DNA of 64,000 nucleotides from Siphonodentalium dalli (Eukaryota > Mollusca > Scaphopoda > Gadilida > Siphonodentaliidae): contig CP136064.1 in NCBI GenBank assembly GCA_032622095.1, positions 264,597,863 through 264,661,862 on the forward strand, written 5' to 3'. Under the pieces are notes generated by a model. That model searched no databases. It saw nothing but the letters and a program-made list of their open reading frames with translations, and had not been told where the DNA came from. The number at the start of each line of letters is the position of its first letter. The first letter of the stretch is position 1. Shown here in pieces: positions 54,772 through 64,000 of this stretch. The position numbers and the translations under genes were made by a program.

Positions 54772-55594
54772 ATATGTGAGCACGCAATTAGAATAGAATT
54801 AGAATAGAATTCTTTATTGACTGACCACTATCCAGTGATGTTAGTCAGGACATGTAACATAATATTGACAATAACAAACAGGTATAAATACTGGCAAATA
54901 GTATGCATGTTTAAATACCTAATATTAGTATTTGAATTTAGGAATCATTAGATGACCTGATTTTCAATGATTGTTCGATAAAACTACATGTGTGTCTTGT
55001 ATCACTAGGTGATTCTGGACAAAGAATACTTTGCAAAATTGTGCAAAAATTTATTCTCTATTTATACTAGTATTCAATGATCAGCAGATTGCTGTAAGGT
55101 TTTTCGATATCTTTTGCATCATAATATACATTAAACATCACTATATATTCAGAAGACATTTTGCTCACATTGTATAAACTGGCAAGGGACCAAAATACAA
55201 AGAAACATTTTGACTCCCAACAACAAAGGCTTGTATATGCTGTAACACACGTACAAGATAAACTGTTAAGAAAAAAGTGCTTTAGATATCTCCTTTTGAT
55301 TTGAAGATCTACAAAAGATCTGATCATGGTGGAAAATAGGTAAAACTCATAACGAATTAATGTTGGGATGAATGGAGAGCTCACACAGGTATTATAATAG
55401 ATAAGAAACATATACAATCCCAGACTTATTGTCTATCAACAATAGTGAACTTCATACCAATGCAGATGTTAAGTATGGGATGAAAGGCATCAGATCCAGT
55501 TTTAATGAGTTACCTTATTTACCAAGCCATAGTTTCTTCATATCGGATTCCTCAACAAGGTGGTTACCAGTCTAAGTTTAACAACAGACCCAAA
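54772..55594 (-). repeat. Possible LINE 3' remnant
   Basis: Minus strand ends in CAATAAAGAATTC and ATTCTAATTCT repeats (54787..54825), as LINE 3' ends do. The 116-codon minus frame at 55067..55417 upstream shows no reverse-transcriptase motif. Uncertain. Confidence 0.3.
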
Positions 55595-55747
55595 TACACT
55601 AATGCCCTAAATAATCGACTCCTTAACCACAGCAGAATTATGGGTAATTTTTCAGGATTTAGTCGGAAATATGGCTTGTTGCCATTCATTGGAAAGCTCT
55701 CAGTGAGAGCTGTGATTGAGGAGTCGATTATTTAGGGCATTACTGTA
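55595..55747. mobile_element. F MITE, right arm truncated
   Basis: CACTAATGCCCTAAATAATC start, full left arm, centre GCTCTCAGTGAGAGC, then directly GGAGTCGATTATTTAGGGC and ACTGTA. Confidence 0.85.
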
Positions 55748-55904
55748 TAAATAGTTCATTGCGAAGCACTACGAGCCCTGCAGTTCGTATTTTTAAATTG
55801 TTCAAAACATTCAAATATTATTTGAATATTCACTCGTTGAGTTGGCCGAATAATCGAATGTCAAAATTGGCTGAATACCTAATCAATAATAATACTTTAA
55901 ATAC

Positions 55905-56040
55905 CCTGTTGAGACATATGTAAACTGGTATATGAGAGAGAAGTCACTTTTCCTTGGGACAAAAATAGGGAGAGATGGTACATTTTTGTGTTAAGATGTC
56001 TCCCAATTCACCGTCTAAACTGGTCCCCAACGCTGACCCC
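55905..56040 (+). repeat. Dispersed repeat Q
   Basis: ACTGGTATATGAGAGAGAAG, CTTTTCCTTGGGAC and ACTGGTCCCCAACGCTGACC. Confidence 0.6.
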
Positions 56041-56802
56041 AATTTATAACATTCATAACGATTCATAAAGTAATTAAGATCAGAAAGATAATTTATGAGA
56101 AATAACAGTTGTGTGGTTTGCATGAATATTTAATTACTAACTACACCTCACAAGTGTCGCGATTCAGTCAGCAAAATGTTTGTTCTCAAGAAAAAAAGGC
56201 AGGCGGGGTATTGTCATCTATTCTGATTAAATTGCAGGCTAATTTTACTGATTACAGAGCTGGCTTTACTTAGAAATTCACACTACTTGTTGAATACCAT
56301 GACACACATCATTGTTGATTGTCCGCATACACAAGAATACGCCTCCTTGTCCAACCTATCAATGCATTATTGTACACTTTATAGCCCAGGTCATTCAAAT
56401 GGAGTGGGTCGGCTCAATTCATTATTTCCTGTGAAAGCTGACAAAAGTGGCTGATCAAAGAAAACGAAAATTCTACAAAAATACACGATTTCTTCTGAAA
56501 ATAACCACTGTTTACTTAAATTGTGGTGAGGTCAGGAAATGTTTCATTGTAAATAGGATAGGGTCCTCCTCAGTAAGTACTTGAGTTATCTTGACAGTGA
56601 CCATGTTAGGAAGTACACTACGACTGACAAAAACAGTGGGCAGCCGTACACAGGTACATGAGAACTGTACTTCAGTGAAGTATGGTCCAACTTAACGAGT
56701 GGGTAGTAATGTGTAATGTGTAAGTTAGTGTCAAATACATCAATAACTACCTAACATCAATGTTATAATCTGTGAATTACAATCGCAAGAGACCAATGAA
56801 GT
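56041..56802. other. Intron or upstream sequence, nothing recognised
   Basis: No repeat or exon signal recognised. Confidence 0.3.
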
Positions 56803-57202
56803 TTAACCCTTTACCCAACAAACCGGCCAAAACCGGCCAAATAAATCTTCAACAGCCTAAAATATCTTCGGTCTGTCTCAATAGGACAATACAAATATGG
56901 ATATCATTGGAACTGGCTCCTTGACCACATTGTGATAGTTACAGTTATGCCCTGTGCCAATGCATTCTCTTATATATGCGAGTCGACCATAGGTCGCCTC
57001 GCATATATAAGAGAATGCATTGGCCTAAAAAAAAAAAAAAATTAACACTTTTTAGCATTTTTTCTTATATTCTTTAACAATTTTATAATTTGTAATGTGT
57101 TAAGCCAATGCATTCTCTTATATATGCGAGGCGACCTATGGTCGACTCGCATATATAAGAGAATGCATTGGCACAGGGCCGTTCTGTTTGGTAAAGGGTT
57201 AA
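56803..57202 (-). mobile_element. A MITE copy 12
   Basis: TTAA both sides; right terminus mutated to TGTTTGGTAAAGGG. The spacer has a 14-A run. Confidence 0.9.
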
Positions 57203-57705
57203 ATATAAATTTTATGCTGTATAATCATTCTTTAAAAGTTGTCTCAGTCCATTATTATAACATTGGCTCATCATCTTTTAGATAATAGTTTGGTTTTAAT
57301 TCTTGGGGTTTAGAGTAGTTTAAGGAGCTAGGCCCAACACTTAACATTGCTTCCAGTAATATAAAATACTCACATCCTTAATATTTTACTGGTGTATTTA
57401 ATGCTCTTGACAAATGATTCATAAACCGCAGACACTATCTGCCTTTTCACTCCATGTCATAGGACAAATATTAACCATTGAATGTAATTTCCCTGATCAT
57501 GAGTGAATAGCTAGTCCATGAACAGAATAGTAAAATGCTGAATTTAGAGCACGTGTTGTTTCTAGATGTTGAGTCATTGTTTTTCAAATTCATACTGGTA
57601 TATTATAGGGATATGATGAGCAGCATGCATCAATCATTATTTCATCCAGATGCAATTTGAATTTCATCTGAATTTCAGCACTTTTGAAAATCCAGATGGA
57701 CCAGA
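57203..57705. other. Intron or upstream sequence, nothing recognised
   Basis: No feature seen. Confidence 0.3.
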
Positions 57706-57911
57706 TACAGTAATGCCCTAATTAATCGCACAGCAGAATTATGGGTAACTTTTCAGGATTTAGTCGGAAATATGGCTTGTTGCCATTCATCGGAAAGCTC
57801 TCAGGAGAGCTTTCCGATGAATGGCAACAAGCCATATTTCCAACTAAATCCTGAAAAGTTACCCATAATTCTGCTGTGGTTAAGCAGTCGATTAATTAGA
57901 GCATCACTGTA
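57706..57911. mobile_element. F MITE
   Basis: Left arm lacks the ACTCCTTAACC stretch (TTAATCGCACAGCAG). Right arm complete, ending AGCATCACTGTA. Confidence 0.88.
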
Positions 57912-58479
57912 TATCAGATATCAGCAACCTGTGTTTGCTCTTAGATTTTACGATGCAGGTAAAGCAAGTGCATTCTAGAGTAATTCATTTTCACGTTCAA
58001 TTAAGAATTTCAACCAGGCATAGTTCCCCCATCATACTTGTGCTGACCTGTAACATACTGAATGCAGTGAGCTTGAGTTTCACTTAAATTAAAAATATGA
58101 TGAGAAAGCCACTTATTGAAGCTATTTTACTGCCGAGCCAAATTCTGTTGAATAACTTTAGAACAGAATCGACTCGGTGCATTGTGTTTTAATTAACAGA
58201 CTCTATAATATGATAATGCGTTCTGCAGCCGGCCTAATGCACGTACAGATTGTAGAGATTTCTACCCACAGCAGGGGATAAAATCATTTACACAGGTTGA
58301 AGCTTAATTCAGAAATTAAATATCTGTGAGAAATTACAACTCCCATGATCACCTTTGAGATAATAGACAGAGGAAGAAGTACAGCATGATAAACTTAAAC
58401 TGAAAACTTCAGCCTACAAAAACCACCATGGTTGTGTAGATAAAAAGCGTTATACATTAGCATAGGCTGAGACCAGCCT
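57912..58479. other. Intron or upstream sequence, nothing recognised
   Basis: No feature seen. Confidence 0.3.
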
Positions 58480-58879
58480 ATAACCCTTTACCCAACAAAC
58501 CGGCCAAAACCGGCCAAATAAAGCTTCAACAGCCTAAAATATCTTCGGTCTGTCTCAATAGAACCATACAAATATGGATATCATTGGAACCGGTTCCTTG
58601 ACCACATTGTGATAGTTACAGTTATGCCCTGTGCCAATGCATTCTCTTAGATATGCGAGTCGACCATAGGTCGCCTCGCATATATAAGAGAATGCATTGG
58701 CCTAAAAAAATCTTTTTTTTAACACTTTTTACCATTTTTTCTTACATTCTTTAACAATTTTATAATTTTTAATGTGTTAAGCCAATGCATTCTCTTATAT
58801 ATGCGAGGCGACCTATGGTCGACTCGCATATATAAGAGAATGCATTGGCACAGGGCCCTTCTGTTGGGTAAAGGGTTAA
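58480..58879 (-). mobile_element. A MITE copy 13
   Basis: Left TTAA changed to ATAA. The first hairpin has CTCTTAGATATGCG, one mismatch in the arm. Confidence 0.9.
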
Positions 58880-61800
58880 AGCAACTTGGGAATTATTTTC
58901 TCCCTGAAGTCATTTCTTATAATCAGATACCAGTACATTTTAATAGAACATTAATAATTTGAATAACTTTTCAAAACTATGACAATAATTGCATTTAAAG
59001 TAAAATATATTATTTAAATTCCAACACAGTCTCCCAATAAATAACAACAGGGAGCATGTGCACCTGATAGGCTTGAAGTGACATAGGTGGTTCATCGCTT
59101 TTTGTGAAGTGGACACCACACATCGAGTGCCTGCACACACAGTTGACTTGAAGTGACCTAGTTGTTCATCATTTATTATGAAGTGTCGACTTCAATTATT
59201 GCCTGATGAACGTTGTGTAACCCTATTGTGATTTGTACCGATTCTTACCGAAGCTACTTGTGTTAATTCAGAGGGTGTGTGATTATACTGTGATGAAAGA
59301 GCTAAAAAAAATTGACATTGAGCATACAAAACTATTGATTACATGTTACCACTGTATGTAACCTTTCATTGTTGCTCAATCAACACTTATCAAAAGCCAA
59401 AATATCATATGTTATGCAGTGTCTGCAAAATGGGTAGCTCATATCACAATAAAAATATCACAAGCATCAGCCTATAACCCTATCCATTTCCTCCTGGTGG
59501 GAGCCTGTGGTACAACCCCATCTGTTTCATCTCATGGTTTTATCAGTCTCTCAACATCCTCCATTGTGAGAACAACATGATGTTACCCAGGCACCCCCAA
59601 GTCAACCAGTAATTTACTCAAACAGAAACAAATTATAGCAAAAGATAAAATTCAAGATGGTGATGACATGTCTTGCACTAAACAGAGAAAGGCAATCTAC
59701 CTATATAAAAGCCAAGTGTTTGCCTGTGTGTGTGTGTGTCTGTCTGTATCTATCATGATTATCACGCATCTAAAAATATATCACCCTCATGTCTGATTGC
59801 GCAGAATAGATACACAAAATTTCATTTGTGAAGGGTAATCCCCTACTTTTTTTTTATAAATACCAAGAAACAAACTCCTATCATCAAGCTGTTGATACAC
59901 CAACAGGGAAATTTACCACTGGTTTGCATTTTCTTTGAAACTATTACAACACTGACTTGAAGTAACTTCCAATTTGATCGATCGATACATAAATACATAA
60001 ACACAGAGGCTGTCAAATTGATGGCAAACCAATGTGATTACTGCAATCAAAATCCACGATAGTCAATGAAAGTTAAAATTCAAACTGTGTGATGAAAGTA
60101 CCAAATTTCAAAATATCATAATTTTCATTCGAACTGTTCAACGTTTGTAAAACTGACTATAAAAGTCTTACAAATGCAAAGGCTCGGTAGACGATGGTAA
60201 ATATATCAACAAATTGTATGGTGACTCTCAAATAGCAAGTTCTTCAATGAAAACATTTCTCAATGGTTGTGGATTTCAAAATAATATAAAACTTCAGAAT
60301 AATAAATGGATTGGTGTACTCTGAACAATTAAAGCAGAAGCCATGATCTGAATCTCAAAATGATTGCCAAAATCTCAGTCTGGTTGGCTCCAAAATATAT
60401 CGACTCAGCAGATGCAATTTCTATGAAAATAAGGACTCAGATTGTTTTCTATCATGTCAACATTGAAACAGCTGCTTTCCTTATACACAGCATACATTAT
60501 TTTATTAATCTGATTTGAAAAACATGTGTACAGTGTGTTATCTGTTCCCATAGAGACAACTAATCCTTTCATTTAATGCAAAGCAGACCACAAAAAATCA
60601 AAAAGTGTTTTCTTTGTGCTACTAAGGGGACAACGGAATCTTCAGTACACAGGAATAAACTCTATAATGACCAAACACGCCTCACAATGCATGTTACAAT
60701 AAATATGCAGAAAATGTCAAACTAAAACATCACTGAAAGAATTATGAGAATACCAGGGGAGTGACACTATCTCAGCTTATTTGTTTGCGGTCAAGAGCTT
60801 GTCTAGTAAATAATCTCTGAGTCGGGTAGTTTGGCCAAATATTGCAAATTTGGGGTATGATTAAACCTAGAAATAACAAAATCTGGTATAAATAAACTAA
60901 CTAACCTGAACTGACCATTTCATTATGGGTAGAATATGCCGTAAATATGATGTCACCATATTTATGGCATATTTATGGTGTATTTTGGTGCCAAGAAAAT
61001 AGATATGTCGGAAATCATTTTCTATGACTTTAAAAACATAGTACCATGTAACAAAACCTGCATCTGATATATTTAATGAACTCTATAAGATGCATAAATT
61101 AGTTATCAAACTCAATTTGTTACCATACTTCTGGTGATGAGCTATTGGCTAAATGCATTGACATTCTACATACATGGTGCCGATTGGTGCGTCACTGTGA
61201 TGTCACATAAGTCAATAGCCATAGAAAGCAAGATTAGCTTACAAGAATCTGATGAACTTTGTACCGGTAATTCAATTTATTACCTGGAAAGCATGACAAA
61301 AGCGTTACAGGACTCTTAGTTGCCGGCTACAGTGTCATGTGAGGCTCAACAAGAGGCGTCTCACATGCAGACCTCTTAATTCAGATTGTTTTGCTTTGGC
61401 AACCCTTTGTCGTTGCCCATTTTGTTTCAGTAAATGAGTTTGGTATTGCTGATCGCCCTAGCCAATTATGAGGGTTGCACATGACATCGAATCCAGCAAA
61501 GAATCGCCCTGAAACTTATAAATTCTCTCTTCCAATAATGTATATATTAAATATACTATACAAATCGTGAAAGAAGCCATGAGCGTATAAAATAATTATG
61601 AGTGTCTGCAAAGCAAGTTTATGTAAATTCTCTAAGGAAGACCTTATTGAAGCTGTCATATCAACCACAAAGGTAATAGCTTGCTTACACCAACTGCACC
61701 AATTTATGTAAACCAACTGCACCCAAGGAGGCACCTGTTGATCGTCCGATTAACACCTGGGTACATATGCCTGATGGTGAGGCATGCCAGATTATCACTA

Positions 61801-62103
61801 GCTTCACCTTAATCTCCCATCATGCAATGTTAGTTTGGAGGATATGCTAATATTATCACTCTAAATATCACTAGTTCATTCAAAATCCTAATGTTTGTGT
61901 ATATGAAATGTTATCTATGTTGGCCCATGAAGTATAAATATCATATCTAACACACAAGGTGTGATGTAGGATTTGGCTGTATAATATCTCTATTCAGCAT
62001 ATGTGTTTGACACCCAAGGTTTATTTGCCTGTTTCAGCACATTGTACTAATAGGAACCTCTGAGTTTCTCTATGATTAACATTGCATAGTGCAAATCTGG
62101 CTT
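58880..62103. other. Long stretch without recognised genes or MITEs
   Basis: The largest repeat-poor block. TGTGTGTGTGTGTCTGTCTG at 59724 follows TATATAAAAGCCAAGTG, in the style of a Helitron 5' end, but no CTAG terminus was located. TATTTATGGCATATTTATGG words repeat at 60960. No exon with good splice sites was found on either strand. Confidence 0.4.
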
Positions 62104-62493
62104 TTAACCCTTTACCCAACAAACCGGCCAAATAAAGCTTCAACAGCCTAAAATATCTTCGGTCTGTCTCAATAGAACCATACAAATATGGATATCATTG
62201 GAACCGGCTACTTGATCACATTGTGATGGTTACAGTTATGCCCTGTACCAATGCATTCTCTTATATATGCGAGTCGACCATAGGTCGCCTCGCATATATA
62301 AGAGAATGCATTGGCCTAAAACAAATCTTTTTTTAACACTTTTTACCATTTTTTCATACATTCTTTAACAATTTTATAATTTTTAATGTGTTAAGCCAAT
62401 GCATTCTCTTATATATGCGAGGCGACCTATGGTCGACTCGCATATATAAGAGAATGCATTGGCACAGGGCCGTTCTGTTGGGTAAAGGGTTAA
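62104..62493 (-). mobile_element. A MITE copy 14
   Basis: Complete, TTAA both sides; long side has a single CCGGCC. Hairpin 1 starts TACCAATGC. Confidence 0.9.
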
Positions 62494-62579
62494 ATAGAGA
62501 TCTGTGCTACTTGTCACAAGAGTATATAGACTATGTCTCGGCCCCTCAACTTGAATACACAAGTTATGTTATACATATA

Positions 62580-62830
62580 CACCAGGTGAAGGATGAAGGG
62601 TTCAGGGAACAGCCTTGGAGATATCTCCTCCCTGAAATGTGACAGAAATAGTGAGAAGTGACCTCTCTCTCACACACCAGTATGTATATGACCAAACAGA
62701 ATATTCAAGTGTATGAATTTACTGACTCGAATGATGTACTTACTCATTATAATGGTTTTATTAACGGGCTCTTGTACTTCATATCTACTTACTGGATCAT
62801 AGACGGGTGATTTACTAGTTGGGTGTAAAT
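62580..62830 (-). repeat. Dispersed repeat Q
   Basis: GAGATATCTCCTCCC, GAAGTGACCTCTCTCTCA and ACCAGTATGTATATGACC, then GGGCTCTTGTACTTCAT and GGATCATAG as in the 33.8-kb copy. Confidence 0.6.
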
Positions 62831-62932
62831 TAAAGATGGATTATCTCTTCATAAATCAATTTTGAAATAGTTTCGTGGGTGTAAAATAATAAATATGAAT
62901 GGAAGACCCATGTCCGGAAATGCTTCTATTAA

Positions 62933-63184
62933 TTAACCCTTTACCCAACAAACCGGCCAAAAACGGCCAAATAAAGCTGCAACAGCCTAAATTATCTTGG
63001 GTCTGTCTCAATAAAACAATACAAATATGGATATCATTGGAACCGGCTCCTTGACCACATTGTGATAGTTACAGTTATGCCCTGTGCCAATGCATTCTCT
63101 TATATATGCGAGGCGACCTATGGTCGACTCGCATATATAAGAGAATGCATTGGCACAGGGCCCTTCTGTTGGGTAAAGGGTTAA
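62933..63184 (-). mobile_element. A MITE copy 15, single-hairpin form
   Basis: Both TTAA and both termini are intact, but only the GGCGACC-TATGGTCG hairpin remains between the long and short sides. Length 252 bp. Recombination between the two hairpins would produce exactly this. Confidence 0.9.
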
Positions 63185-63580
63185 TATTGATTTTATTCTG
63201 AATATATTATTATAACATGAGATGATTAAGTGCATGGGTCCGTTTATTGTTCTATTTTATGAACAGACCATTCAGGCGATACCATATAGCGATAGAGATC
63301 ACTAGGATGTTCCCATAGCTATACTCCGAACGTCAAATGTCCCAGATTTATTGTTTGTATTATTTTATTACATAGTTATAAGCGATAATGAGTCTAATTA
63401 ACGTTTATTTGTGACAAAATTACACAACAAAAATTCTGGTCTCTGTTAACAGTAACCACTATTATTCGTTAGCTAAACAACCATACGTTTTCAGACCAGA
63501 AAATATTCAAAATATAATGAATATTAATCGTTTGAAGCATTTCTGGACAGGTGTCTTCGATTCATATCTAATATTTAATA
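63185..63580. other. Unrecognised sequence
   Basis: No feature seen. Confidence 0.3.
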
Positions 63581-63690
63581 CCCGAGAGCTTTCCGATGAA
63601 TGGCAACAAGCCATATTTCCGACTAAATCCTGAAAAGTTACCCATAATTCTGCTGTGGTTAAGAAGTCGATTACTTAGAGCATTACTGCA
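63581..63690. mobile_element. F MITE, right half only
   Basis: Starts CCCGAGAGCTTTCCGATG at the palindrome centre and runs to GAGCATTACTGCA. The left half is absent. Confidence 0.82.
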
Positions 63691-63754
63691 TGAAGCCGGT
63701 ATATCAACATTTTGTGTATTTATCAAATCGTATACCTCTTATCAAATTACATCG

Positions 63755-63946
63755 ACATGACTGGAGCTTCCTGAAAACCCTGTGCCAATGCATTCTCTTA
63801 TATATGCGAGTCTCCCAATTGACATTGTAAGCCAGTGCATTGTCTTATATATGCGAGGCTCCCTATGGGAGACTCGTATATATAAAGACAGTGCACTGCT
63901 ACAGGATGCTGTGCACCAGTGCAGTTCCCGTCATGAAAGGGGTAAT
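63755..63946 (-). mobile_element. B MITE, decayed
   Basis: CATGACTGGAGCTTCCTGAA start without TTAA; first hairpin lost after TCTCCCA; second complete; TCATGAAAGGGGTAA end. Confidence 0.75.
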
Positions 63947-64000
63947 AAAGGAATAATCACCAAGATTCAACTTATTCAAGTCATGTAATACTTGAACATT

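Noticed and set aside
55067-55417. 116-codon minus frame as LINE reverse transcriptase
   Set aside because: No catalytic motif such as YADD; only the AATAAA-like tail downstream suggests a LINE, so kept as a low-confidence repeat.

Overview
This 64-kb window is AT-rich eukaryotic nuclear DNA that is mostly intron and repeats. It has no prokaryotic gene order, no operons and no long open frame. Repeats with CGGA-rich tails ending in a GGGGGTAT hairpin, Helitron-like minisatellites, tRNA-like SINE traces and many foldback MITEs suggest a marine invertebrate, perhaps a mollusc. That assignment is inference from repeat style only.

Gene content: one gene is supported, on the minus strand, entering from the right and leaving at the left edge. 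Two exons (2945..3100 and 1230..1381) join in frame into one SEA domain. An upstream exon (25268..25454) is acidic and carries Ser-Gly sites of the glycosaminoglycan-attachment type. An acidic Ser-Gly region followed by SEA, with a C-terminal VSAEGFSFDQLG-like motif, is the layout of perlecan (HSPG2) domain I, so I call it perlecan-like. A weaker candidate exon lies at 46791..46907. Splice phases require at least one unseen exon between 25268 and 3100. Nearly everything else is intronic or 5' sequence.

Mobile DNA: the main content is a set of TTAA-flanked, piggyBac-type MITEs whose ends all begin CCCTT or CCCTTT. Names used here are A (CCCTTTACCCAACA), B (CCCTTTCATGATGGGAG), C (CCCTTTGAGTGCCAGG), C' (CCCTTTCAGTTCC) and D (CCCTTTCTATACTAAATGG). 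A, B and C carry one shared hairpin module (arm starting GCCAATGCATTCTC) with family-specific loops. A second large set, F, is about 215 bp, nearly fully palindromic, TA-flanked and starts CAGTAATGC, as Tc1/mariner MITEs do. A third, G, has CAAGTCTGAG ends and 8-bp target duplications (hAT type). There are also two other hAT-type insertions, tandem Helitron-like elements, an LTR-like pair of identical 458-bp direct repeats, CGGA-tailed repeats, several minisatellites and older dispersed repeats (K, L, M, N, Q, T).

Layout: 1-6.5 kb holds SEA exons, F/hAT nests and the LTR-like element. 6.5-25 kb holds B, A and F copies, the 15-kb A-in-B nest, the 18-20 kb hAT-in-repeat nest and the 23.5-24.6 kb nest. 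25 kb holds the acidic exon. 27-51 kb holds dense A, F and G copies, Helitrons at 31 kb, the 42-kb satellite and the four-layer nest at 43.8-45 kb. 51-64 kb holds A and B copies, with a long stretch (58.9-62.1 kb) where I see no gene. Several insertions can be paired with an unoccupied relative elsewhere in the window, which fixes their boundaries and target duplications directly.
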